64,000 bases of DNA from Streptomyces cyaneogriseus subsp. noncyanogenus (GTDB lineage: Bacteria; Actinomycetota; Actinomycetes; Streptomycetales; Streptomycetaceae). The translations under genes and the position numbers were made by a program. The notes beneath the pieces were generated by a model. It was not told the origin of the DNA, made no database searches, and saw only the letters and a list, made by a program, of their open reading frames with translations. Location of the stretch: positions 1,178,001 through 1,242,000 of the forward strand of contig NZ_CP010849.1 of assembly GCF_000931445.1 (NCBI RefSeq). Reading direction: 5' to 3'. Of the stretch, positions 1-7,896 are shown one piece after another (the first letter of the stretch is position 1; every line of letters begins with the position of its first letter).

Positions 1-184
1 CCTGCCCGAGAGCCTCGGCGAGGCCGTGCGCGCGCTGGAGGAGGACCACGACTACCTGCTCGCAGGCGACGTGTTCACCCCCGACCTCATCGAGACGCAC
101 ATCCGCCTCAAGCGCGAGCGGGAGATCGACGCGATCCGCCACCGCCCGCACCCGTACGAGTTCGCGCTCTACTACGACGCCTGA
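1..184 (+). CDS. Glutamine synthetase, C-terminal fragment (cut by window start)
   Basis: The reading frame enters from the left edge (first full codon at base 2) and stops at TGA 182-184, giving 60 residues. The sequence ends with [11 protein letters not shown], and further upstream has [17 protein letters not shown]. Both match the C-terminal end of type I (GlnA-like) glutamine synthetases, which join ammonia to glutamate using ATP in the cytoplasm. The catalytic core lies outside the window, so it cannot be decided whether this is the housekeeping GlnA or one of the GlnA-like paralogues common in Streptomyces. The next gene faces it 32 bases away on the other strand. Confidence 0.85.
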   Translation, partial: LPESLGEAVRALEEDHDYLLAGDVFTPDLIETHIRLKREREIDAIRHRPHPYEFALYYDA

Positions 185-216
185 CTCCGCACGGGCAACG
201 GTGGAGTGACGAGCCG

Positions 217-735
217 TCAGCTTTGCGGCGGCGTCCCCTCGGGACCGGACCCGAGGAGTTCCGCGGTGACTTCGCGCAGCATCCCCGGGTCCTGCGCGGC
301 GCGGCCGACGGCCACCCCGTCCCAGGGCGCGGCCCGCCGCAGGGCCGTGTAGGTGCCGGGTGTGACGGAGCCGCCGTAGAGAAAGCGGGTGCGGGCGGTG
401 CCGAGGGCCGTGTGCAGGGCCTCCAGTACGCGGGCCGCGTGGCCGGGAGAGGCGCCGTGGTCGTCGCCGATGGCCCACGCGGGCTCGTACAGGACGAGCG
501 AAGGCCGGCCGGTGTCGAGACGGGCGAGAACCGCGGCCTGCCGCACCGCGTGGCGGGCGGCGTCCTCGGGGCCGAGCCGGGTGTCCTCGCCGACGCAGAG
601 CAGGGGGACCAGGCCGGCGTCGAAGGCGGCGGCGACCTTGCGGGCGATCAGGTCGTCGTCCTCGCCGAAGAGGCGGCGGCGCTCTGCGTGGCCCAGCATG
701 ACGTGGCGGCAGCCGAGCTCGGCGAGCAGGTCCAT
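217..735 (-). pseudogene. tpiA: Triose-phosphate isomerase, C-terminal part only
   Basis: The 172-residue frame covers the later two thirds of a TIM-barrel triose-phosphate isomerase, which interconverts dihydroxyacetone phosphate and glyceraldehyde 3-phosphate. It has the segment around the catalytic His (LGCRHVMLGHAERR), the catalytic Glu segment (LVLYEPAWAIG) and the phosphate-binding loop (FLYGGSVTPG). The family is about 250 residues long, and the first 75 or so, with the catalytic Lys, are missing. Upstream, at about 735-740, the sequence changes abruptly into the N-terminus of a different protein (SIS isomerase) in another frame. The ATG used for this frame is therefore probably not a true start. 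This is a deletion or misassembly junction. Confidence 0.8.
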
Positions 736-962
736 CTCATGGCGAAGGCGTCGATCGCCATCTTGGAGCGGCCCATGCCCAGGACGAAGACGCGCTCGGC
801 CGCCCGGACGGCGTCGATCAGCGCCCGGGCCTCCGTCTCGTCCGTGCGCGACAGCAGCGCCTCCGCCTCGCGCAGCACCACGCGTCGTGCGCTGGCGAAG
901 ACGCCGTCCACGCCGACGGGGACCTCACCGGGTCGTCCGGGTTCACTGGACTGATCCACCAT
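736..962 (-). pseudogene. SIS-domain sugar-phosphate isomerase, N-terminal part only
   Basis: From ATG 962 the frame encodes about 75 residues matching the start of 6-phospho-3-hexuloisomerase-like SIS proteins. The key stretch is AAERVFVLGMGRSKMAIDAF, the phosphosugar-binding loop after the first strand. At AFAMR the match ends and the DNA continues as triose-phosphate isomerase in a different frame, so roughly the last 60 percent of the SIS domain is absent. An AGG ribosome-binding sequence sits about 10 bases before the ATG. An intact locus would most simply be a SIS gene followed by tpiA, with the segment between them lost. Whether this is true of the strain or only of the assembly cannot be decided here. 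Confidence 0.65.
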
Positions 963-1034
963 GGCCGGAACCTTTTCCGAGGGACGGGAGACGGACGGTG
1001 CTCGCCAGCAGTGCCCGCCTCGGCGGCCGCCGCC

Positions 1035-1568
1035 TCACAGGACGGTGACGAGGAAGGGGCCGGAGGTCGAGGTGAGCCCGCTCGGCGAGGTGCAGGCCAG
1101 CAGGTCCGTGCTGGTGATGACGACCGTGTTCACGATCGTGCGTCCCGCGTAGTCGCCCGAGGTGATGGGGCCGGTGGCCACCAGCACCGTGGTGCCGTTC
1201 GGCCGCAGCGCCAGGCTGCCGGTGAAGGTGAAGCGCGAGGGGACCGTCCCCGGGTCGCTCCAGGTGATCCGGCCGGTGCCCGCGCTGCCGCCGCCCAGGC
1301 AGTTGAGGTCGCCGCCGCCGTCGAACTCGTAGGTCCCGCCCGTGTGGCCGAGGTCGGTGGAGACACAGGGTCCCAGGGTGCCGGTGGAGTCGACCTCGAC
1401 GTGGGGGGCCGGCGTGGTCAGCGTGAGGCCGGGCGTGTACGAGGTGTTCTGCACGCCCAGGGGGCAGGACACCAGCCCGTCCTCGGCCGCGGGGGCCGCC
1501 GACGCGGGAGCGGCGAGACAGGTTCCGAGGGCGAGGAGCCCGGTGGTCAGAGCCAGTGCGGTGCGCAT
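1035..1568 (-). CDS. Secreted protein of unknown function
   Basis: This is a 177-residue protein. It starts with a clear Sec signal peptide (MRTALALTTGLLALGTCLA, cleavage after APASA) and the rest is hydrophilic, rich in Thr, Ser and Gly, with four cysteines in the mature part (CPLG, GPCVS, LNCLG, LACTS) that could form two disulfides. A GGTGACC-type ribosome-binding sequence precedes the ATG. It looks like the small exported beta-rich proteins common in Streptomyces. No enzymatic motif is visible and I do not recognise a named family. Its third-position GC and length are normal, and unlike its neighbours it appears complete. Confidence 0.8.
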   Translation of the reverse strand: MRTALALTTGLLALGTCLAAPASAAPAAEDGLVSCPLGVQNTSYTPGLTLTTPAPHVEVDSTGTLGPCVSTDLGHTGGTYEFDGGGDLNCLGGGSAGTGRITWSDPGTVPSRFTFTGSLALRPNGTTVLVATGPITSGDYAGRTIVNTVVITSTDLLACTSPSGLTSTSGPFLVTVL

Positions 1569-1693
1569 GGAAGGTCACCTTTCGATCGGCACGGCCGGGG
1601 ATTGTCGGTTCGGTTCGTGTGGCGGGGAAAGCTCGCTGGTGGGGTGAGGCGGTGGGCGCACCCGTCGGTGTGCCGCCCGCCCGGCGATGTGCC

Positions 1694-1906
1694 TCACCCG
1701 GTGAAGTCGGTGAGGACGTGGTCCAGGCAGTGCTCCACGACGGCGGCGATGGTCAGTGCCGGGTTGACGGCGCCCGCGGTCCCCGGCAGCAGCGCGATCG
1801 CTTCCAGCGCCTGGGCCGCCCTGGGGACGTGTTTCACCCGCTCGGCGAGAACTCCCGGCAGGTAGGCGCCTTGCCCGGGGAAGAGAATTACGGTGCGTAC
1901 CGACAT
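1694..1906 (-). pseudogene. Fusion remnant: acyltransferase N-terminus joined to GMC oxidoreductase C-terminus
   Basis: This is a 70-residue frame made of two unrelated pieces. Residues 1 to about 38 (VRTVILFPGQGAYLPGVLAE) are the start of a malonyl-CoA:ACP acyltransferase-type protein, with the FPGQG motif but not the later GHS nucleophile. The last 30 residues (AVNPALTIAAVVEHCLDHV) resemble the C-terminal end of GMC-family flavin oxidoreductases, where VNPxLTIAAL closes the FAD site. Neither half could work alone. It lies 42 bases downstream of another internally deleted gene on the same strand, so an original CMD, acyltransferase, GMC gene order with missing segments is plausible. Confidence 0.55.
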
Positions 1907-1948
1907 GGCGGTGCCCTTCCGGTGGTGGGGCAGAAGAAAGCTGTATGA

Positions 1949-2227
1949 CTAGTGCTGCTGCTGTTCCAGCGGCAGCATGCCCAGATCCCCGTAGAATCGT
2001 TTCGCCGTCTCCACGGCGTTCAACGCGCGTGGAAATCCCGCACAGGCACCGGTGTGCGCCAACACTTCTATGACCTTGGCAGGACTGGTTCCCAGGCGAT
2101 GGGAGATACGCAGATGCATGGTCAGTCGTTCTCTCTGAACTGCTTCTTCGCCTGCGACGTCCTGCGCGGTCCGGTATCCGGGGAGGGTGGTTGCGGGGCG
2201 TTCGCCCGCGCCGTCCGAGCTCGTCAT
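1949..2227 (-). pseudogene. Carboxymuconolactone decarboxylase-like protein lacking its active-site segment
   Basis: This is a 92-residue frame. The C-terminal part (LRISHRLGTSPAKVIEVLAH followed by FPRALNAVETAKRFY) matches the end of CMD/AhpD-fold proteins. The N-terminal 25 residues look like a normal start for such a protein. The helix that normally lies between them, about 50 residues including the conserved Cys/His region, is absent. The start is ATG 2227. The frame is open, so a short expressed protein cannot be ruled out, but the missing core points to an internal deletion like those at the two loci to its left. Confidence 0.55.
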
Positions 2228-2756
2228 GGTGGTCCCCCAGAGACCAGATGGAGATTTTTTTCCCGCCCTTTTTGCGAGTGACCGAATCCCTCGCCGGCCG
2301 TTTCACCGACGGGAAGGGCGCGATGGCGCGGATCGATATACCGCCGAGCCGGCGCGCGCGCAGCGCCCGATGAGCCGAGTCATACACAGGGCTTCAGAAA
2401 CCCGTGGATTCGAACCTACAAGAGCCGTCCTCGAAAGAGGAAGAGCGATCTGCCGCTTCGGCGGAAACCTTTCGCTCCGGGCGTTCTCCCATTTCACATG
2501 CACGGCTTGAACGAATGATTTGCCGAGTGAATGGGAGAGCCGGGAGAACACCTGTGTGGAACGCTGGTACGCGTCTTTTCGGCACGGCGGGGCCAAGGGG
2601 ACCGGCGTGAGGGAAGACGCCTGGGCATGCGAACGGATCCGGCCACGGCCAGGCGGGGGTGCACATGTCCGGATCGCATCGGTCGGACCGTCACTTCCGG
2701 CCGGTGCCACCGCACCCCGCCACCGTCCTCGCCCGCCCGCTCCGCTCCACCCGCCG
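2228..2756. other. Gene-free stretch, noticeably less GC-rich
   Basis: No convincing coding frame is seen on either strand. Runs such as those near 2260-2275 and 2505-2525 are AT-richer than the surroundings, and the left end probably holds the promoter of the CMD remnant. A GGTTCGAATCC T-loop-like string is present on the minus strand near 2404-2414, but it has no cloverleaf around it. Confidence 0.5.
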
Positions 2757-2880
2757 GCTCGCCCGTGGACGGCACCCGTACCTCGATCAGGTGGCAGTCG
2801 TCGCCCGCCACCCGGTGGGCCTCCAGGACGCAGGGATCGCGTCGCGGCGCTCCGTCCACCGCGCTGCGGACGTCCTCGCC
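2757..2880 (-). pseudogene. Remnant of a Lrp/AsnC-family regulator C-terminal domain
   Basis: On the minus strand the stretch RRDPCVLEAHRVAGDDCHLI, followed by EVRVPS, fits the RAM ligand-binding domain of Lrp/AsnC regulators, which typically read PxVxExHRVTGxDCYLLxVRV. No helix-turn-helix part is found upstream on this strand and the frame loses similarity after EVRVPS. It therefore appears to be a decayed or cut fragment just downstream of ung. The similarity is short and the call is made by eye. Confidence 0.4.
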
Positions 2881-3029
2881 GGGACCGACGGGACGGCCAG
2901 GCCGGCGGCCGGCCACCCGGCCACCCGACCAGGGCCTGTGGGCCGTCCGCGACCTCTGCTCCGAGCTGTGCCGGGGGCCGCCGAAACCGCCGTCGGCGAG
3001 GACCACGAGGGGGCGGCCGGCCGGGGTCG

Positions 3030-3984
3030 TCAGGGCAGGCGCCAGTCCACCGGCGCGGCCCCCTGGCGGGCGACGTGGTCGTTGGCCCGGCTGAAGGGGC
3101 GCGCGCCGAAGAACCCCCGGTCGGCGGAGCGGGGCGAGGGGTGGGCGGACTCGATCACCGGGTAGCGGTCGCGATGCGGGCGCAGATTGCGGGCGTCCCG
3201 TCCCCAGAGGCTGGAGACCAGGGGCTTGTCCCGCTCGGCGAGCGCGCGGCTCGCCTGCTCGGTGACCTCTTCCCATCCCTTGTCCCGGTGCGAGCGTAAT
3301 AACTTCGTATAGCATACATTATACGAAGTTATACGACCCCTGGCGGGCGAGGTGGTCGTTGGCCCGGCTGAAGGGGCGCGAGCCGAAGAACCCCCGGTCG
3401 GCGGAGCGGGGCGAGGGGTGGGCGGACTCGATCACCGGGTAGCGGTCGAGATGCGGGCGCAGATTGCGGGCGTCCCGTCCCCAGAGGATGGAGACCAGGG
3501 GCTTGTCCCGCTCGGCGAGCGCGCGGATCGCCTGCTCGGTGACCTCTTCCCATCCCTTGTCCCGGTGCGAGCCGGGATTGTTCGGCCTCGTCGTCAGCGC
3601 CCTGTTCAGCAGGAGCACCCCCTGCCGCGTCCACGGGGTGAGGTCCCCGTTGGAGGGACGGGGCACACCGAGGTCGCTCTGCAACTCCTGGAAGATGTTG
3701 ATCAGGCTGCCGGGCAGACGGCGCACCTCGGGAGCCACGGCGAAGCTGAGGCCGATCGGCATCCCGGGCGTGGGGTACGGATCCTGCCCGACGATGAGGA
3801 CGCGGACATCGTCGAAGGGCTGCTGGAAGGCGCGCAGGACGTCCGGCCCGGCGGGCAGGTAGGTACGGCCTGCCGCGAGTTCGGCGCGGAGGAAGTCGCC
3901 CATGCGGGCGATGCGCTCGGCCACGGGTTCCAGGGCCTTCGCCCAGCCGGGCTCGACGAGTTCATGTAGGGGTCGTGGTGCCAC
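3030..3984 (-). CDS. ung: Uracil-DNA glycosylase, broken in this assembly by a linker insertion
   Basis: Family 1 uracil-DNA glycosylase removes uracil from DNA at the first step of base excision repair. From GTG 3984 the protein shows the water-activating motif GQDPYPTPG and the C-terminal motif [20 protein letters not shown]. Reading stops inside a foreign 42-bp block at 3295-3336, ending in the odd tail GSYNFV. Beyond it, the left duplicate copy supplies the genuine end AAPVDWRLP and TGA at 3030-3032. Joining 3030-3059 to 3337-3984 gives an unbroken 225-residue protein of normal family length, so the 277 extra bases (3060-3336) are almost certainly an assembly artefact and the gene is probably intact in the organism. 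Confidence 0.9.
3060..3294. repeat. Left copy of a 235-bp duplication in ung (artefact)
   Basis: This matches 3337-3571 at an offset of 277 bases with five substitutions, four of them A to C on the plus strand. In the protein they replace residues usual for the family (for example [10 protein letters not shown] becomes [10 protein letters not shown], and GFFGSRPF becomes GFFGARPF). The left copy therefore looks like poor-quality sequence rather than a real paralogue. Confidence 0.85.
3295..3336 (+). other. Untrimmed 454 Titanium mate-pair linker containing a perfect loxP site
   Basis: The block is 42 bp. 3299-3311 is ATAACTTCGTATA, 3312-3319 is the spacer GCATACAT, and 3320-3332 is TATACGAAGTTAT, with CGTA before and ACGA after. 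The loxP identity is seen directly. The four-base extensions on each side match my recollection of the Roche 454 Titanium paired-end linker, not a plasmid-borne loxP. It lies between two copies of the same 235-bp host segment. Confidence 0.93.
3337..3571. repeat. Right copy of the 235-bp duplication in ung (the reliable copy)
   Basis: It begins directly after the linker and continues without a break into the rest of ung. Its translation keeps the conserved UNG residues, so it is probably the correct version of the duplicated segment. Confidence 0.85.
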
Positions 3985-4253
3985 GGGCGATCACTCTACT
4001 GGCGTACGCGGGGACGGAAGCCCCGGCCGAGGGGGCGCACCCGCGGGCCCTACTCTTCCCCATGATCTTCTGACAGAGTGTCGGGCGGACCCCGCAGCGG
4101 CCGTCGGGGCGAGAGGGGCACGTCGAGTCCAGTGATCCACGCATTGCGCCGGAGTCTTCGCAAGGGTGAGCCCTGCCGGGCGGCGGCAGCCGTTCCCGAT
4201 CCGCCCCGGCCGTCCGGTGCTGGACTGACGCCGCGGCAGCGGAGCGCGGACCG

Positions 4254-5318
4254 GTGCCGGCCGTGACGGGCCGGAACGCAGGGGACGGGCCGGCCGGCGA
4301 CGCGGTGCCGGCGGGGCCGCCCACGGCCGCCGTGGACCCGGCCGACGCGGACGGCTTCCTCGCCGTGGACTCCGGTGGCTCCGGCCTCCGGGTCGTCGCG
4401 GGGACCGCCGGGCGCGGAGCTCTGGGTATGCGGACGTCCCGGGAACCGGTCCGCACCGGTGCGCGGGGGATCGACCCCGGACATTTCATGGAGCAACTCG
4501 TACCCATGGCCCGGGCGCTGGCGGCCGAGACGGGCGTGCGGCGCCCCCGCGTCGTCGTGGTCGGGGCGGCCGGTCTCGCCACCCTCGGCGACGGCCTGCG
4601 CGACGAGCTGCCCGCCGCCCTCGCCCGCGAGCTGGGCACCCGGACCGTCGCGCTCGCCGCCGACGCCGTCACCGCCTACGTCGGCGCCCTCGGCCCGCGG
4701 CCGGGTGCCGTGGTCGCCGCCGGCACCGGCCTGATCGCGATCGGCACCGATCTGACGCGCTGGCGCCGCGCGGACGGCTGGGGGCACCTGCTCGGCGACT
4801 GCGGCGGCGGCGCCTGGATCGGCCGGGCCGGGCTGGAGGCGGCCCTGCGCGCCCATGACGGGCGCGACGGCGGCTCCGCCCGGCTGCTCGCCCGGGCCGA
4901 GGAACAGTTCGGGCCGGTCTCCGGACTGCCCGGCGCCCTGTACCCGCGCCCCGACCGCCCGGCCGTCCTCGCCTCCTTCGCACCCCAGGTGGCCGCCGCC
5001 TGCGCGGACGGCGACCCCGTCGCGGCGGACGTGATGCGCGCCGCGGCCCGGCACATGGCCGACTCCGCCGCCGCGGTGTGCCCGGGCGCGGGCGAGGCCC
5101 GGGTCGCCGTCACCGGCGGCCTGCTGAAACTGGGCGACGCCCTCGTCGCGCCCCTGGAGGAGGAGCTGGCGCAACGGCTGCCGCACGCGCGGCGAGTGAT
5201 GGCCGAGGGCGATCCGCTGGACGGCTCGGTCCGCGTCGCCACCGGACTCGCGACGGGCTCCCTCGCTCTCCCGGGGGACAAGGCGATGCTGTGGGTGACG
5301 ACCCCGCCGGAAAGCTGA
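4254..5318 (+). CDS. BadF/BadG-type ATPase, probable N-acetylglucosamine kinase
   Basis: This is a 354-residue protein of the ASKHA (actin/hexokinase) fold. It shows the first phosphate loop (AVDSGGSGLRVV, around residue 43), the second loop (AAGTGLIAIG), and the segment DGWGHLLGDCGGGAWIGRAG that is typical of BadF/BcrAD-type N-acetylglucosamine and related sugar kinases. Such enzymes phosphorylate amino sugars from cell-wall or chitin turnover in the cytoplasm. GTG 4254 gives a long Ala/Pro-rich lead of about 35 residues. GTG 4263 in the same frame is an alternative start. It stands alone, with a 270-bp upstream region shared with divergent ung. Substrate is inferred from the family only. 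Confidence 0.8.
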   Translation: MPAVTGRNAGDGPAGDAVPAGPPTAAVDPADADGFLAVDSGGSGLRVVAGTAGRGALGMRTSREPVRTGARGIDPGHFMEQLVPMARALAAETGVRRPRVVVVGAAGLATLGDGLRDELPAALARELGTRTVALAADAVTAYVGALGPRPGAVVAAGTGLIAIGTDLTRWRRADGWGHLLGDCGGGAWIGRAGLEAALRAHDGRDGGSARLLARAEEQFGPVSGLPGALYPRPDRPAVLASFAPQVAAACADGDPVAADVMRAAARHMADSAAAVCPGAGEARVAVTGGLLKLGDALVAPLEEELAQRLPHARRVMAEGDPLDGSVRVATGLATGSLALPGDKAMLWVTTPPES

Positions 5319-5559
5319 CGCCGCCTCGGCGGCCGGGCCGCCCCCGCCCGCACGGGTGTCGGGGCAGAGGTCGCCGTACGCGTCCGAAAAGGATGCCCCT
5401 GGCACGGTTTTCCGGACCGCCGCCGGCCGCGGGCCGCGACCGAAATCGTGCGGCTGTCACCCCTTCCGTAAGCAACTCATCCGACAAATCCGGACGGATA
5501 CCGCTCACCTGCACCCTCCCCGAACAGGGGAGCCCAGGAAACCAGTAACATGCGGCGCC

Positions 5560-6483
5560 ATGAGCTCCTCCACTGGGCCCGCGTCCGGCCTGCCAGTACG
5601 AATGCCGCGCCCCCGCCAGCCCGGACGGCACCGCCGTCCCGAGCCCCTGGTGGCTCCCGAAGGCGCGCCCGCGCTCGTCCTCGCGGTGCCGGGCACGCCC
5701 AGCGGTGCGACGCGCGGTCTCGCCGAGGAGGTCGTGAGCATCGCCCGCTCCGAGCTGCCCGGCCTCAACGCCCTGATCGGGTACCTCGACGGGGACGACG
5801 CGGAGTACCCCTCGCTGCGTGCGGTGCTGGCCCACGCCGCCGAGGAGCGCACGGCCCGTTACGAGCTGGCGCTCGCCGCCGGGGCGGAGGTGAAGGAGCC
5901 CGAGGGCCCCGCCGCCGTCGTCGTGCCGCTGCTGGCGGGCCCGGACAGCGCGCTGCTGCGCCAGGTCCGCCAGGCCGTCATGGACAGCCGGGTGGCCGCC
6001 GAGCTGACCGATGTGCTGGGCCCGCACCCGCTGCTCGCCGAGGCGCTGCACGTGCGGTTGTCCGAGGCCGGTCTGGCCCGCGCCGACCGGGCCCGTCTGT
6101 TCACGGTGGCGACGGCCGCGGACGGCATCATCCTGGCGTCCGTGGGCGGTGACGAGGCGGCGCAGGCGGCCGGGATCACCGGCATGCTGCTCGCCGCGCG
6201 CCTGGCGGTGCCGGTCATGGCGGCCGCCCTGGACCAGGAGGGTTCGATCGCGTCGGTGGCCGAGCAGCTTCGTTCCTCGGGCTCGCAGCAGCTCGCGCTC
6301 GCGCCGTACCTGATCGGGCCGGAGATCGACGCCTCCCTGCTCGAGGCGGCGGCCGAGGAGGCGGGCTGCTCCGCCTCCGAGCCGCTCGGCCCCTACCCGG
6401 CGATCGGCAAGCTGGCCCTGGCCAAGTACACGACCGCCCTGGGCATCGCCCCGCAGCAGGCGCAGAGCACCCCGGTGCGCTGA
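5560..6483 (+). CDS. Sirohydrochlorin chelatase (CbiX/SirB)-like protein, probably not a normal chelatase
   Basis: The 307-residue frame shows the repeated chelatase half-domain pattern (LVLAVPGTPSGATRGLAEEV, then PLLAGPDSALLRQVRQAV, and later GPHPLLAEALHVRLSEAGL). True CbiX proteins have a metal-binding His in an AHGSR-like motif after the first strand. Here that position reads AVPGTPS, so the first His is missing and cobalt or iron insertion is doubtful. ATG 5560 was chosen because the frame upstream of it looks non-coding. The gene ends 50 bases before a strong hairpin terminator. Confidence 0.7.
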   Translation: MSSSTGPASGLPVRMPRPRQPGRHRRPEPLVAPEGAPALVLAVPGTPSGATRGLAEEVVSIARSELPGLNALIGYLDGDDAEYPSLRAVLAHAAEERTARYELALAAGAEVKEPEGPAAVVVPLLAGPDSALLRQVRQAVMDSRVAAELTDVLGPHPLLAEALHVRLSEAGLARADRARLFTVATAADGIILASVGGDEAAQAAGITGMLLAARLAVPVMAAALDQEGSIASVAEQLRSSGSQQLALAPYLIGPEIDASLLEAAAEEAGCSASEPLGPYPAIGKLALAKYTTALGIAPQQAQSTPVR

Positions 6484-6532
6484 CGCGCGGGACGTGCCGA
6501 AACGCTGCGGGACGTCTGCGCGCGTTGCGGCC

Positions 6533-6570
6533 GCGAAGGGCCCGCTCCCGGACGGGAGCGGGCCCTTCGC
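6533..6570. terminator. Strong bidirectional hairpin terminator
   Basis: A perfect 17-bp stem (GCGAAGGGCCCGCTCCC at 6533-6549 pairing with 6554-6570) closes over the four-base loop GGAC. It sits between the converging chelatase-like and lactonase genes, without a long T tract, as is usual for Streptomyces terminators. Confidence 0.8.
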
Positions 6571-6718
6571 CGTGTCCTCACGGGGTGGAGGCAGGGCCCC
6601 GCGGCAGCCGGGCGGCGGCGCCGCGAGCCGGAGTCCGGCGCCCGGCGGCCACCGGGGCCCGGGGCTCGCGCGGCGGCCTCGCGACGGCCCGGACCCGGGT
6701 CGCGCGGCGGCCCGGGGC

Positions 6719-7753
6719 TCAGTCGAAGATCACGCAGGAGGCCGCCGGCACCTTGAGGGAGCCGCCGCGCCGCGGCATCCCGGTACCGGGGTCGACCGGG
6801 AACCAGGCCACGTCGCCGGAGCGCTCGTTCGCCACGTACAGGACACCGTCCGACTCGGTGATCGCGCGGGGCCAGCGGCCCGCGCAGGGGACCGTTGCGA
6901 GCAGCCGCAGGGTCTCCCCCTCGACCGCGAGGACCGACAGGACGTCCTCTCCGCGGGTCGCCGTCCAGACGAAGCGGCCGTCGCGGGAGGCGACGATGCC
7001 CGAGGGGTAGGCGTCGCCCGCCGGGACGCCGGGCAGCACCGGGGTCTCGGCGAGCGGCTGGAGGCTGCCCTCGGCCGCGTCCCACCGGCACACGGTGACG
7101 GTGGGGGTGAGTTCGTTGATCACGTAGGCGCGGGTGCCGTCCGGGTGGAACGCCAGGTGTCGCGGCCCCGAGCCGGGCCGCAGCGCGGCCTCCCGGTGCA
7201 CGGCCGGAACGCCGTCCGTCAGCGTGCACACCCGTACGGAGTCCGTGCCGAGGTCGACGCTGACCGCCCACCGGCCGCTCGGGTCGGGCTGCACCTGGTG
7301 GGCGTGCGGGCTCTGCTGGCGCGGGGAGTGCGGGCCCGAGCCGGTGTGCCGGAGCACGCCGGACGCCGCCCGGGCGAGGGTGCCGTCCGCGTTCAGCGGC
7401 ACGGCGGTGACGCTGCCGGAGCCGTAGTTCGCGGTCAGGACGTGACCGGCGAACAGGCTGAGGTGGGTGGGGCCGCTGCCGTCGACGGGCACCGGCGCCC
7501 CGGCGGGTCCGGGCCGGTCCCCGCCCACGCGGTAGGCGGCCACCGCGCCGTCGGCGGTCTCACTGACGGCGTAGAGCGTCCCCCCGTCCGGCGACAGGGC
7601 CAGATAGGAGGGGTCCGGTACGCCGTTCAGGGTGCCGAGAGCGGTGAGCGCGCCGGTCTCCGGGGCGACCTCCGCCGTCACGATCCCGGGGCCCCCGGCC
7701 GCCGTGAACGACCCGATGAACGCCCGCCGCTGCCGCCTGCCGCCCTCTGCCAC
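6719..7753 (-). CDS. Lactonase-family seven-bladed propeller, 6-phosphogluconolactonase type
   Basis: This is a 344-residue protein of the Pgl/YbhE-type lactonase family. It opens with AFIGSFTAAGGPGIVTAEV and runs through repeated blade motifs such as DPSYLALSPDGGTLYAVSE, PRHLAFHPDGTRAYVINEL and PSGIVASRDGRFVWTATR. Members hydrolyse 6-phosphogluconolactone or other lactones in the cytoplasm. GTG 7753 was chosen because GAGAGGGG lies about eight bases upstream and the similarity begins there. The longer open frame upstream overlaps the next gene and is not coding. It faces the shared terminator at 6533-6570. Confidence 0.85.
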   Translation of the reverse strand: MAEGGRRQRRAFIGSFTAAGGPGIVTAEVAPETGALTALGTLNGVPDPSYLALSPDGGTLYAVSETADGAVAAYRVGGDRPGPAGAPVPVDGSGPTHLSLFAGHVLTANYGSGSVTAVPLNADGTLARAASGVLRHTGSGPHSPRQQSPHAHQVQPDPSGRWAVSVDLGTDSVRVCTLTDGVPAVHREAALRPGSGPRHLAFHPDGTRAYVINELTPTVTVCRWDAAEGSLQPLAETPVLPGVPAGDAYPSGIVASRDGRFVWTATRGEDVLSVLAVEGETLRLLATVPCAGRWPRAITESDGVLYVANERSGDVAWFPVDPGTGMPRRGGSLKVPAASCVIFD

Positions 7754-7896
7754 CGCTGTCCCCTCTCGTCCCTGTGCCGTCGGGGGGTGACGGTAGCAGT
7801 CGATCAGGCAAGGTCTAGACCAGACGCGCATTCTCCCGCCGCCCGCACGCCTGCGCCACCGGCTCGTCCGGTGGTCCCGGCCGCGGACGGTCCGCC

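Noticed and set aside
2394..2480. tRNA-like T-loop string GGTTCGAATCC on the minus strand
   Set aside because: The flanking bases do not form a T stem beyond two pairs, and no acceptor, D or anticodon arm can be drawn.
2494..3315. Minus-strand open frame of 273 residues starting MLYEVIT
   Set aside because: Its start lies in the linker and it then runs through ung in a wrong frame.
5356..5559. Longer N-terminus of the CbiX-like protein
   Set aside because: Codon use there is not coding-like, and ATG 5560 fits the family start.
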